Of a DNA stretch of 64,000 bases, positions 48,377 through 59,846 are shown in pieces. Below the pieces are notes generated by a model. That model ran no database searches. It saw only the letters and a list, made by a program, of their open reading frames with translations, and was not told the origin of the DNA. Source of the DNA: Ustilaginoidea virens. Its lineage: Eukaryota; Ascomycota; Sordariomycetes; Hypocreales; Clavicipitaceae. Position 1 is the first letter of the stretch; each line of letters opens with the position of its first letter. Position numbers and translations under genes: made by a program. The stretch spans positions 1,364,001 through 1,428,000 of the forward strand of contig NC_057322.1 in NCBI RefSeq assembly GCF_000687475.1. Reading direction: 5' to 3'.

Positions 48377-50229
48377 ATGGCTCTGCTACGAACTTGGCAG
48401 CACATGCCTGGAAAGGCTCTGGTGTTCCTCATCCACATGGTCTCCGGTGTCGCCCTGGTATGGGCGCGAGGGTAAAATTTAACCTGCTGTTCCAGATCAA
48501 GATCGGGGGTGTCAGATGCGCTTAGAATCAATCAGGATACAATCAGGGAGTCTACGGCATCCTTAGCAGCACACCTGGTGTCGTAGAAATGACCGGCATT
48601 GGTCATGGTGATGTTACGGACACGACGAATCAGGGTGGCTTGGCAGCTGCCTACTATCTCGGTGCCGTCTGGGGATGCTTTATAGGGGGTGAGATCAGCA
48701 CCTGTTCATCAGCCCAAAAATTCCGTCTCGGACTTGTGAACCGGACTAAAAGGATGGGTTGGCGACAGATTCGGTCGCAAGAAAGGCGTGTTCGCCGGAA
48801 CATGGCTTGGAATCACTGGGGCTAGTCAAAACTCCAACATGATCATCTGCGCTCGCGTCATCGCGGGTCTCGGAATCGGGTTCATGAATGCCGTTATACT
48901 TCCTTGGGTGAGCGAGCTATCTCGGTCACACGACCGAGGCTCCAGCTTCTCGCTTATCTTTACTGCCGACTTCCTTGGTAACACCATTGCCTACTGGATC
49001 AACTTTGGCCTATGCAAATGTGACAATTCGCTTCGATGGCGCTTCCCACTTACTTGGACAATCATTCCGCTGGTACTTGTTGACGTCTTTGTACTCTTTT
49101 GCCCCAATCGCCTCGGTAAGCGCACGTTCCAATAAAGAAAAAAGTTCCGTCCTCGCACCGAATATGACAGGTAGCAGTGGGCTTATCGCAAACTGTAAGC
49201 GATCGAAGGCCATCGCTATTCTATGCAGACTTGGAGGGGATCTATCGCCAGAAGACCCGAGCCTCACGGCAGAAGTTATACAACTAGATGCCATCGTGCA
49301 AGGCAGCCAGCACGTTCGCAATGACCTACTCGATATCATCTTGGCTGGTCGATATTCTGGCAAGCTCCACTTGCGTAGACGGGCCATCATGGGCATTTCA
49401 TTATATTGAATACAACAATGGACGGGAATTCTTGCCACAGTCTCATGGGCTAGAAATATTTTCAGCGTAGCGGGATTCGATCCTTACCAATCTCTGTGGC
49501 TCGCTGGGCTCGTAAACTCCCTCGGTGTGCCGGCAACAGCAGCGGCTGCGCTCGTCATCGATCGCCTCGGCAGAATCAGGTCCCTCCTAGTTTCCTTCAT
49601 AATTCAAGCAATCGCTCTTTTCTTGTTGCTACCTTGATAAAAGCTTCCGATAACCGGGCCATTGGCGACCCAATTATGTCCGCAAAGTTGGGCACCGCTG
49701 CAGCATCTCTTGTCTTTGTATACCTCTGGTGGGTTTCATTCAACATCAAGGCACGTCGTCTTGACGAGGCTGACTCGTAGAAAAAACAAAATGCTATGTT
49801 ATTCTGCATGTTCAACATTGCGACCGCTTGGATATATGGCACGGAGATCTGGCTTCAGGAAATTCGGGCAAAAGGCTACAGCTTCACATTATTCGGGTGG
49901 GCCACGGGTTGCGGCACGACTCAGCTTGTTGTACCCGTCCTCCTCAACAAGTTAGGCCAGGCGACTTTTATTTTCTTTGGGGCCTTGACCATCGTGGAAT
50001 TCCCCATTGTGTGGCTCACGTTCTCAGAGATAGCCAACAGATCCTTCGAAAAGGTGTCGCTACTCTTCACAAACAAAGCATTCTCGTGTCGAAGAATATG
50101 GTGAAATATCAGAGACGAATAGACGATGCAGGCGGAAACATAGCGATTAGTATTCGGAGCCTGCTCGAGGAAGCAGAAGAAACGCCTCAGACGTCATCTT
50201 GCGAAAAAGCCGAGCATATTAATGACTGA
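48377..50229 (+). pseudogene. Decayed MFS sugar transporter
   Basis: The 5' half still splices in frame: exons 48377-48457, 48526-48688, 48753-49115 and from 49171, with good GT-AG introns of 55-68 nt. They encode MFS sugar-porter signatures: YNQGVYGILS, GGWVGDRFGRKKG, and ARVIAGLGIGFMN with WVSELSRSHDRG. The 3' half is broken. A TGA at 49407-49409 falls just before IQQWTG. One base is missing near 49624, after IIQAIALF. A further base is missing near 50075, after SLLFTNK. The interval 49731-49795 has a stop that might belong to a decayed intron. The sequence can otherwise be followed to the natural stop at 50227-50229 (GTEIW, EIRAKGYSF, EYQRR-like end). With few lesions, loss looks fairly recent. 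Substrate is unknown; the family carries hexoses and disaccharides. Confidence 0.88.
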
Positions 50230-51743
50230 AACTCTAGGGTTAAGTTGCCAAAATATGAAGAGCGGGGATATATTCATAGGCGTCCAAGACAATATCTCGC
50301 GGCATCGCGCTCCGTTACTGACAGCGTCGGTCGTATATGGGACCGACCATATGCAGAGTCTTTAGAGGGCCGATGGCTTGAACCTGTTCCCCAAAGGCTC
50401 GATACAACGTAGAAGTCATTTTACCATGTACCTACCTAGGTAGGCATGGGGATTCTTGGCTTGGATATGGCGTGGTATGTGGAATGCCGAATACGGGCAT
50501 TAGGCGACATACAATTTACCTAGTATACCGACCCCTGTAGTTCGGTCCAGGTTCGAAAATCCAAGCAGCTCTGAAGACTGCATCGGCTAGTTAGGCAGCT
50601 GTCTGGTAGATGCGGGATTTACTCGCGTCGTAGATACAGAGACGACCTAAGCATGAAGGCGCATTGCTGCTGTTATCGAGGTTCCTCTTGTTAATGCTCT
50701 AGCACTTGCAGATGTGGTTGAGAAACAAGGGGAAGTTCAATGTTACGTGCCGGAGTTCTGCCTTAGCGCAGTAAGTCAGTAGTGGGGGGTTGTCGATCCC
50801 GATGGTGTTCAATTGCTACGTGCTAGTTGACGTATCGTATCGGTACCTCTTACGGTACCTAAGGTAGCACTGCGTGTAGTGTTTCGTGCCGCTACGATGA
50901 CGACAACCAGGGCCGCTTGATTCCCATGTTCTCATTGGGACGGGGCCGAAGCCGCATCCGTTCGATGGTCCGTGTTCTGCAGAAGGAGGAGACCGCTGCA
51001 TGCAACCAACCACCCAGCACCTAGGGGATGCACCGCGCCACCCGTGCGTGCATCAAGCTTGGAAAGCCGATAACGTGGCGTTATCAATTAGGACGTTTTA
51101 TCCCATCGCCTCCTGGCCGGAAACGACGCATTCTACTGAAATCTGGTTCTACATAACTCACGATTTACTTTTGCAAGGTCCTGATGGAATAGGCTGCTTC
51201 CATGTGTCTCATGTAGGGTCATTTTTGCAGCCCTGACCAGCCAATCCGAGGGAGCTGCAGCAACCAGACGCGTCAACGTTGTACAATCGCGATGAGCTCC
51301 AGTGCTAGCTCTAGGCTCTTAGCCTCCAGATGGTTTGACCCGCCGTGAATGGTCCGATAAGAGCCCCGCCAGCTACCTCACCTAATGTACACATGTACTC
51401 CGTATTAGGAGAAGAAAATGCCCCACGTAGCGCAAACCCAAGTTGCTTGTGCGGATCCGTTGGGAAAGCGATGATGAAACGAATCCAGCTTCCGCCATAA
51501 CTAATCGGTAAGCTGTCGGCGGACGTACAGTACAGTACCGTGAACAGTGACCATGGCGGTGACGGTGACGGTGAATTTTTCTCTCTGGTGAAACCCTTTG
51601 CATCACTTTCTCTCCTCTCCCAACGAAAACTTGCAGGATTCGAGCTGGCCTCTCTATCCGCAGCTATTTCGCGGAATCAAGTTTCTACATGCCCATCTTC
51701 TTGTAGTCTTTAGTTACTCCCACTCTTCATCCGTCTGCCCACC
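50230..51743. other. Spacer upstream of the GH63-like gene
   Basis: No gene seen. Short palindromic pieces such as CCTACCTAGGTAGG (about 50432) occur. A (GGTGAC)-like run of about three units is near 51553. Confidence 0.5.
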
Positions 51744-54700
51744 ATGGTCGTCTTCGACGGCCACGAATACCTGACCGAGGAGGAAAGGCGCCTCAAAGAA
51801 GACCGTGAGAAAATCAAGTACTGGAAGAAATGGGGTCCCTATGTGGCTGAGCGACAATGGGCCACAGGTTTGTCGTCTTCTCCATTGCACTCTTTGCTGA
51901 GCGTGGGGAGGCAGAGCACTTGACTAACCATGTTCCAGTTCGAGAGGATTACAGTCCCGACGGAGATGCTTGGAGCCGTGAGCATTTCCCCCGTGATTGG
52001 AGAAAACTTGCATGTCGGTCTCTGACCCCGTTGATTCAGATTTCCCTCACGAGCACGCCCGGTCCAGAGCCTTCCGGTGGGGTGAAGATGGTATTGCGGG
52101 CGTCTGCGACACGCACGGGTTTCAGAACATTGCCTTTAGTTTCTGGAACGAGGAAGAGTGCGTTGACCTTGCGCGGATCTGGCCTGGAAATTGCATTGAC
52201 CCTGACTATAATCAAGCGACTTCCTCAAGGAGAGACTTTTCGGTCTCTCTAATCCCCAAGGAAACCATGGAGAGGGCGTCAAGGAAGCTCACTTCCACCT
52301 TGACAATACTCCTGTGAGCCTTCTGCCGGCACGAGCCCTTGTTGAGGATAATCGGTCGCTAACAATCGGCTTAGTCTGTAAGACTACTCGGCGCCTTTGC
52401 ATTGCCCTTGGCGCAAACTTTGAGCTCACTAGTGTAGCACTCGTACATGAAATTCCTCTACAAGTATCCGCAAAGAAAGTTCCCGTACCAGGATCTGCTC
52501 GAAGAGAATGCTCGCCGAGGCAAACAAGACAAGGAATACCAACTCATCGACACGGGCATTTTCAACCAAGACCGATACTGGGATATTTTCATCGAGACAG
52601 CCAAAGAGTCGGACGATCCTGACGAGCTTCTCTTCCGAGTCACCGCATGGAACCGTGGCCCGGACCCGGCACCACTCCACATTGTCCCCCAGGTGTGGTT
52701 TCGCAACACCTGGAGCTGGGGCCGCGAAGCTGCAGACAAGAAGCCATCCATTGCCCTGGACTCGGAACTTTCTCTCAGATCCAAGCACCACAGCCTTGGC
52801 GACCGATCCGTACACTTTTCTCCCTCTCCTGGGGTGGGGTCCAGTGGTCGAGACGTATTGCCTCGGTGGATGTTTACGGAAAACGACACCAACTTCAAGG
52901 CCCTTTATGGCCAAGAAAACAAGCAGCCATACGTAAAGGATGCATTCCACAGATATGTTGTCGACGGGGAGAAGTCGGCAATCAACCCGGCTCAAACTGG
53001 CACCAAGTCAGCTGCCTGGTTCAACTTTAACGAAGACGGCGGGGTGAACCCCGGTGAATGCGCAGGTAAATTGATGACGGAACAAGTTTTATTGGCTTTT
53101 TTTTCACCATTTATTCATTGTTGTCAATTTTTTGCATCCTCATTTTTTTAGTATTTTTTTCTTTAGAAAAGAACAGGGAAATCAGCAGCTGACTTTTTAC
53201 AGTCGTTCGTTTTCGTTTCAGCAGAAAAAATATGGTCTATTTGGACGAGGAGGTCTTTGATGATGTCATTGAGAAGCGCCGGGAAGAGGCAGATGACTTC
53301 TACTACAGACTCAGCCCTCTGCCCATGGCGGATGATCTTCGAAACATCCAAAGACAGGCCTTTTCTGGGATGATGTGGACAAAGCAACACTATTATTTCA
53401 TCTGGGATGAGTGGGCCAAGGGTGATCCGGCGACGCCTCCGCCTCCGCCTGATCGAATGCGAGTACGAAATTCGCAATGGAGACACATGCACTGCGACGA
53501 TATTCTGTCCATGCCGGACTCGTGGGAGTACCCGTTCTTTGCCGCGTGGGACAGCGCGTTTCACTGTATACCTCTGGCCATGATTGACCCCGATTTCGCC
53601 AAGAAACAGCTCGATTTGTTCACTCGGGAATGGTACTGCCACCCCAACGGGCAACTACCAGCGTACGGGTGGTCACATTTCCATTGTCAACGTGTCACGG
53701 CAAGCGCAGGCTAACTTTTTTTTTTTTTTTTTTTTTTTGTGTGCGTGTGTGTTCGCAGATACGAGTGGAACTTTGGTGACGTGAATCCTCCAGTTCACGC
53801 ATGGGCGACGTTTAGGGCTTTCAAGATTGAGAGGAAGATGTATGGGCGCCAAGACCTTGACTTTCTGGAGCGCCTCTTCCACAAGCTGCTCCTCAACTTC
53901 ACCTGGTGGGTGAACCGTAAAGACACGGAGGGCAAGAACATCTTTGAAGGCGGCTTCCTCGGCCTGGACAATATCGGTCTGTTCAATCGATCAGAGCCAC
54001 TGCCTACGGGGGGTGTACTGGAGCAGGCAGACAGCACAGGCTGGATGGCCTTTTACTGCCTGTCCATGCTCAACATTGCCCTGGAACTGGCCAAGCATCG
54101 CCGCATCTACGAAGATATTGCCTCCAAGTTTTTCGAGCACTTTATCCTCATCAGCGACGCCATGACCTTCCGCACCGGTCAAAAGGACGAAAAGTCTCTC
54201 TGGAACGAGGAGGACGGCTTCTACTACGACGCCATCTCGTGGGGCGGTCCCTGGATTCAGCAGCTGCCTGTGCGATCTCTGGTCGGGCTCATTCCCCTGT
54301 ACGCCACTGCTACCCTGGAACCCGAGCTGCTGAACAAGCTGCCCTCGTTCCGGAAACGAGTGCAGTGGTTTGTTCAAAACAGGGAGGATCTGGCTGAACG
54401 AAACATGGCCAGCATCCGCAAGAGAGGCAAAGGAAACCGGTTGCTCTTGTCCATTGTCAGCAAGGACAGGCTGGAGAAGATCCTCAAGCGCATGCTGGAT
54501 GAGGACGAATTCTTCAGCGACCACGGCATCCGATCTCTTTCCAAGTACCACAAGCAGCACCCGTTTTCCATGTCGGTCAACAACCAGGAATTCAAGGTCG
54601 GGTACGTCCCCGGTCACTCGGACAGCGGGTTGTTCGGAGGCAACAGCAACTGGCGAGGACCCATCTGGCTGTGCGTAAACTTCTTGCTGGTCGAGTCCCT

Positions 54701-55469
54701 GCAGCGCTTCTATCTCTTCTACGGGCCCGAGTTCCGGGTAGAGTGCCCGACAGGCAGCGGCGACTACATGCACCTCGGCAAGGTGGCCGAAGAGATCCAG
54801 CACCGGCTGCAACACCTCTTTGCGCGGACCGACGACGGCAGACGAAGCGTCAACGGGGGGGACGACGTGTTGGACTTTGACGAGCACTGGAAGGACTATC
54901 TCTGGTTCCACGAGTTTTTCGACGGCGACACCGGGTGCGGCCTAGGGGCAAGTCACCAGTGCGGATGGACCGGTCTCATTGCGAGAATGATTCACGACAC
55001 GGGGTAAGTTGGTAGCGTTGTATCGGGAAAATGTTTTTTCTTATTCCCCTGTGGTTTTCCCTGTGGATTTCCCTGTGGTAAGAAGAATAGAAAGCCTGAC
55101 ACATCCAACAGCGTCAACTGCCGTCTCCCGCAAACGCCGCGCACTCCGTCCGTGGCAATGGCGCACTACTTTGACGACGTGTTCCACCGCAGCCTGGATG
55201 TGCGAGGCTCCGAGCCGCGACGACACCACCTCCGGCGCTCATCAACCGCCCGGTCAATCGGAGCGAGAAGCGACTTTGACAGCTCCACCAACGGCCTCGA
55301 CGACGACGCCCACTCGACCGCTGACTCGGTCTTGCACGACGGAAAGGCCAGGGAGAAGGAAGAGGCGGACCTGCACCTGCACCGGTACATATCCGACCAG
55401 CTGAACCGGTACAAGGACGAGACGCTGAATGGGCAGACGCACGAGGATGAGTTTGAGACACAAGTTTGA
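51744..55469 (+). CDS. Glycoside hydrolase family 63-like glucosidase
   Basis: Eight exons (51744-51867, 51939-51977, 52040-52157, 52217-52313, 52438-53065, 53203-53662, 53759-55003, 55112-55469) give 1022 residues. The junctions rebuild conserved stretches such as [16 protein letters not shown] and [16 protein letters not shown]. There is no signal peptide, so it is probably cytosolic, unlike the ER glucosidase I of the same clan. The C-terminal (alpha/alpha)6 barrel includes [16 protein letters not shown] near residue 490 and HQCGWTGL near 888, as in GH63 proteins. By recall it resembles the poorly characterised yeast YMR196W group; the substrate is unproven. The last exon adds an acidic, Arg-rich tail of about 120 residues. 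A T22 tract lies in the sixth intron. Confidence 0.9.
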
Positions 55470-56040
55470 CGCAGATGCTCTGACTGGCCACGGCACATGT
55501 AGACTGGCCACGGACACATGTAGACGTTTCTTTATTTTGAAAATGAGTCGGCCGATCCTTGCGCCGTGTTCGTCTGATGCCACTTGGCCCTGCGGCGTCT
55601 CGTCCGCCTCGCCCCGGCCACTTGTCCCTTGCGCATTGCATACGCCGTACGGCGGTCCGTCGGCATACAAACCTAGGCTGTCCACGTGCCCAAGTCTCAT
55701 TTCCACGTTGGCCTTTTCCACATGCCCAAGCCTCACACACGTTGTCCTCTTTTCCCACAAGCCCCTGGTAAGTATGTGTTACATCTGCACACCACACGTA
55801 GATTGTGATGCTTGCCGAATCAGCAGCGAGGCCCGCAGGCTGCTACCGTACCAGAGCTAGCGGAAATAGATGCGAGCGGCTCTATCGACGAGAGAGCACG
55901 CTGTGAAGGGGGTGGTACCAGAACGCTTCGCTGGCAGGGGGGGGAGGCGGAGATGGTGTACTCCGTAGGTGATGGATGGTAGCTGCGGCTGGGCTGGGGT
56001 CAGCTGCGTAGGGGGCGGTTGTAGTAAAACTGGGGTGAAC

Positions 56041-56170
56041 TGATGCCCGCTGTTGAGAGCATTGAGATGATGTACTTGATGCCCGCTGTTGAGAGCATTG
56101 GGATGATGTACTTGATGGCCGCTGTTGACTGGAGCTAGCCATTGAGATGATGTCTGGTACTTGATGCCCG
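56041..56170. repeat. 36-bp minisatellite
   Basis: Three and a half copies of a 36-bp unit (starting TGATGCCCGCTGTTGAGAGC) begin at 56041, 56077 and 56113. The third is divergent and expanded. The unit makes a short repetitive open frame on the minus strand that I do not regard as a gene. Confidence 0.9.
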
Positions 56171-56384
56171 ACCGCGCTATCGTAGGAGCAAGCAGACCAT
56201 GTAACAACACCCGCCTCATTGCTGCACCACAGAAATCAGAGACGACATAAACAAGGCTGCCACGTTGAAACACGGCAAACTGACATCATGTACATGCTGC
56301 GCTGCCGCTTCACCGCACCAAAGCAGCCGAGAATATATACAAAACACCTACTTGATCGAAGCAGAGCAGTCGGCGCAACAACAA

Positions 56385-56385
<1 letters not shown>

Positions 56386-56429
<44 letters not shown>
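56386..56429. repeat. A44 homopolymer
   Basis: This is the longest uninterrupted mononucleotide run in the window. It lies about 50 bp beyond the ATP5 stop codon, where it would be poly-U in a read-through ATP5 transcript. Confidence 0.95.
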
Positions 56430-56432
<3 letters not shown>

Positions 56433-56476
56433 AATTTTTCAATGGTCAAATGCTAGTGGGTCGGTCTACATCTAAT

Positions 56477-57358
56477 TTACAACATATCCGTCAGGAGCTT
56501 ATTCATCTTGGCCACGCGCGAGGAAACGCTCAAATCAATAGTGCGGTCGCCAACCTCGACGACCAGCCCGCCCACAATGTCCGCATTGACCTGATTCGTG
56601 ACCTTGAGCTTCTTGCCTCGCCCAACGTACTCGGACTTGGCCACGGCCGCCTCCAGACGGGCCAGCGTCTTGGTGTCCAGGGGCTGCAAGGCTCTATTCG
56701 TTAGCCGTCGTCAAGTCTGCATGGCAAGAAAAAAAAACCCCCCCCGTCTCTATCGCGCACCACGGCGTCTGTCGCAACGAAACGCAAACGTACCTGAGCA
56801 GAAGTAACCTTGAGCTCGACCTCGCCGCGCGCCGCGCTCATAATCTCGCCAAACTTGTCGCAGACGCCCTTGAGCAAGCCCAGGCGGTTGTTCTCGGCCA
56901 GCGTGGCGAGGAAGTTGCGGACCGTCTCCCCCCCGGCGGCCTGCTTGGCGAGCTCGGCGACAATGTCCGACTTGTCCCTGGCGGACAGGGTGGGCGCGGC
57001 CAGAATCTCGGACAGCTTGGCGTCGCGCTCGATGATGGCGCCGAGGCTGCCGAGGGCCGTGGCCGTGGGGTCCAGTGTCGACGACTTGGCCGCGGCGGTG
57101 TACTTTGGCGGCAAAAGAGAGGGTTAGCCGTTGGGCGTTTTCTCGGACCGCGGACGGGCAGGAAAAAGGCCGGGCCTTGGAAAAAAAGGAGGGGGGGGGG
57201 GGGGGGGGGCGCCGTACCAGGGCAGAGGCGTAGGTGCCGTCGAGGCCAAACACCGCAATGGGGGGCTGGGAGTCGGCGGTGGGCGCGGCGGCAAAGGATC
57301 GCACCGCGGGGCGCAGGGAGGCGGCGCGGACGGCGCGGAAGGCTTGGCGGGAGAGCAT
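56477..57358 (-). CDS. ATP5: Mitochondrial ATP synthase subunit 5 (OSCP)
   Basis: Three exons (57358-57218, 57102-56794, 56683-56477) give 218 residues. The N-terminus (MLSRQAFRAVRAASLR) is a clear mitochondrial presequence. The OSCP domain follows (FGLDGTYASALYTAAAK across the first junction, ATLAENNRLGLL in the middle, VGGLVVEVGDRTIDLSV near the end). OSCP connects the F1 head to the peripheral stalk of ATP synthase. The first intron holds a G19 run (plus strand, 57191-57209). Confidence 0.96.
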
Positions 57359-57891
57359 GGCGGGAGCTGTCGGGGTTGAGGTCGAGGGTTTGGTGAAGGG
57401 TGGTGATGGGGTGGGTTTGGGTCAGAGGTTTGTCGGGACGGCAATTTTGGAGGTTTGGTGCCTTGTCGGGGGGTGAGGCATCAACTTTGCCTGGTGGGTC
57501 GCGGGGACTGACAACTTCCCTTGTCAGCGTCTAAGCGTGCGTCGCTCCTGCCCGGCCACAGCAACTGCATTAGAGACATGGCTCGATATCCTGACGGAAG
57601 GTACGACGAGGGAGCAAAGAAAGAGGACATGCTCTAGTGATTCTTTCGTATTGATTTGGCCTCTTACTGCCTACATGTATCGTCTATCGAAAAAAACGAC
57701 GAAGAAAGAAAACCCCCCGCCAAGCCGACGATTGAGGCCCCGTCCATGGTCCATGCAAAAAAAAAAAAAGAAAGGAAAAGAAAACGACGCCACTGCAGTG
57801 TCCGCAACGCCCTGTTTATCCATACATCGTACAGGCTAAAAGGTTAACAAAAAAACAAAACAGAGCAAGTGCATGCAGCCTGGGTTCCCCC
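57359..57891. other. Spacer between ATP5 and MOB1
   Basis: Holds the ATP5 promoter and the MOB1 3' region. No gene seen. Confidence 0.5.
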
Positions 57892-59004
57892 TCAATCGCT
57901 CCTGAGCATGCTGTCCACCAAGTCGCCCAACGGGCCCCAATAGTCTCTGCCGCTCGCCAAGCTATGCTCATCGATGAACAGCACATACTGCTTGAAGCTC
58001 GTGTTCAGGTGCGGCTCCAGGCCGAGCTCTCGAATCACGGGGTAATGGTGGCAGTATATGTGGGCATACACTCTGTACATGCGCTTGAAGATTTGCCGCA
58101 CCAGAGCCGGGAAGGACTTGGGAAAGGGCACGCCTGCAAAGAAATTTCCCGTCAGCCTAGAGCGCCTCAGAATTCACGCGCGCGCTGCTGGTTCAAGCCG
58201 GACTTACCGATCTTGCTGGGCAGGACCGACTCGTTGTCAATAGTGGCTTGCACCCACGTCATGAGCTGCTCAATGTACGCCGGCGCAGGCATCTTGGTCG
58301 GCCGCTTGTAGTTTTCGTTGTCTTGCCAGAGATATTCGAACCTGTTGCGCGTCAAAAGAACGTTAGCAAACCCGGCCCTCGGCCCTTGGGTTGGGGAGGG
58401 GGCGCATCTCCAAGCCCCGTTGGAGGCGCGCGTACTCATCCGTAGCCTTCATCTCGGGGCACGACTGTGGCGAGCAAAACTCCGTGATGGCTCCGTACAG
58501 CAAGTTGATTTGGTTGTAAAAGTCGACCACTAATTTCATCACCTGAAGTTAGCACCTGCTCAGCATTCTCCAGGGCACCCAGAGTTTCCCAACAACATAC
58601 TGTTCACGGCAAGCCATTCATTCTCGTCCTCCCCCTCGGGCAACTTGACCACCTTTCTCAAGCTGCCCCCGCCGAGCGTAACCTCGGCATACTGTCTTAG
58701 CTGATAACTCGTGGCGCCCCCTTTGCCCACACGCGGACGAAACTGATTCTTAGTCCGCTGGTTGCTGTCATCCAGATACACGTCAGCAATCGGCGCGTCT
58801 TCGGCTGCTATGGCAGGATATTCCTGCTCGTACTCGTCCACGGAAATCATCGAATCGTCAACCGGCGGCATGGTCTTTGCAGCCTTGGGGCTCAAGTATC
58901 GCAACACAGCAGCCGCCATTCTCGACTGCTATCTCGCATCCGCGGGAACGGGGAAACAGTGAAATGGCAAGAGTTACTAACACGGTGGTCAAGAACTGGG
59001 CCAT
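57892..59004 (-). CDS. MOB1: MOB1 kinase activator
   Basis: Five exons (59004-58982, 58764-58601, 58529-58436, 58341-58208, 58133-57892) give 218 residues, the normal Mob1 length. The first exon is only 23 nt and encodes MAQFLTTV, joined over a 217-nt intron to [11 protein letters not shown]. This restores the usual N-terminus; the ATG at 58919 lies inside that intron and would give an atypical start. The Mob/phocein domain has its zinc ligands in CSPQSCPEM and in the HIYCHHY region. [17 protein letters not shown] and [17 protein letters not shown] are also present. Mob1 activates NDR/LATS-type kinases (Dbf2/Sid2) in mitotic exit and septation. Confidence 0.95.
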
Positions 59005-59846
59005 GGCGTCGTCAGTCGTTTGAAATCGGGCGATGGGCAGGAATTGCTGCGAGGACCGACATTCCAGTGGTTAGCGGGGCAATGAAGCAGAGCGAACCGA
59101 GTCAACCCACAAGCTGCCCCGTACCTTGGAGTTTGCCTGGACCGCAGAGGTCTGTGATGAGGGGCGCGGGGCCTTTCACGGCGACTTGGATCGTCACACG
59201 GAACGAAGCAGTTTCCAGCGGCAATCAATCAATCAGTGCGCGAGGTCGATGCGATGACTGTGGATATCCAGTGCAGATAACTAGAGATGATGGGCTTGGG
59301 GGGCAAAAGAAGCGGCGGGCAGATTGACCTGACCTGACCTGACCGTTGACGCAGTTGTTTACAGGACTTCCTGATTGGGCTTGGTTGCTGGGACGTGCGG
59401 CGCCGCCCACCTAGTCCCGCGACCCACATTTTTCCGCAAACGCGATCCCAGATCTGACTTACCAAGCACCAGACTCGTATGTACCTCGGGTACTCGGGAG
59501 CCTTCAAAGGACCGGACCTAAACTAGGTGTGTACTTCCCAGTGAGGAGCCCGAGGACCGACACGATTCGCATCATAGCCGTCATGAAAAGAATCAACTGC
59601 CTTTCCTTCAAAACACGTCATGCCCGTATCCTTTTCGTCCCAGCATGCTTGGATTCCGGATTGCCCCACCTGCAATTAGGCTTCTCTATTATACACCACT
59701 CTCGCATTCACACTACCGAATGCGGCGCATAAGTCCCGAGTTCCCTCATCACCATCGCGTCCGCCCGATCGATTAGCCCCTCGCCTCTATAACCACCAGC
59801 CCATTTCCATTTTCTTGAGTTTTTTCTTCGGGAAACCAATCGTGTT
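59005..59846. other. Spacer between MOB1 and DBR1
   Basis: No gene seen. It includes short runs such as CAATCAATCAATCAG (about 59222) and a triple TGACC (about 59325-59343). It probably holds the MOB1 promoter and the DBR1 3' UTR. Confidence 0.5.

Larger units (their letters stand above)
55470..56476. other. Convergent spacer with a minisatellite and an A44 tract
   Basis: Lies between the 3' ends of the GH63-like and ATP5 genes. Apart from the repeats listed separately I see nothing coding. Confidence 0.6.

Noticed and set aside
48377..50229. Functional multi-exon sugar transporter
   Set aside because: The first three introns splice cleanly, but the TGA at 49407 and two single-base frame changes cannot be removed by plausible introns.
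50540..50570. tRNA-like T-loop (GGTTCGAAAATCC)
   Set aside because: No acceptor, D or anticodon stem can be folded around it.
58862..58919. Alternative MOB1 start at 58919
   Set aside because: It gives an acidic N-terminus unlike the family and ignores the acceptor at 58765-58766. The 23-nt upstream exon restores the expected sequence.
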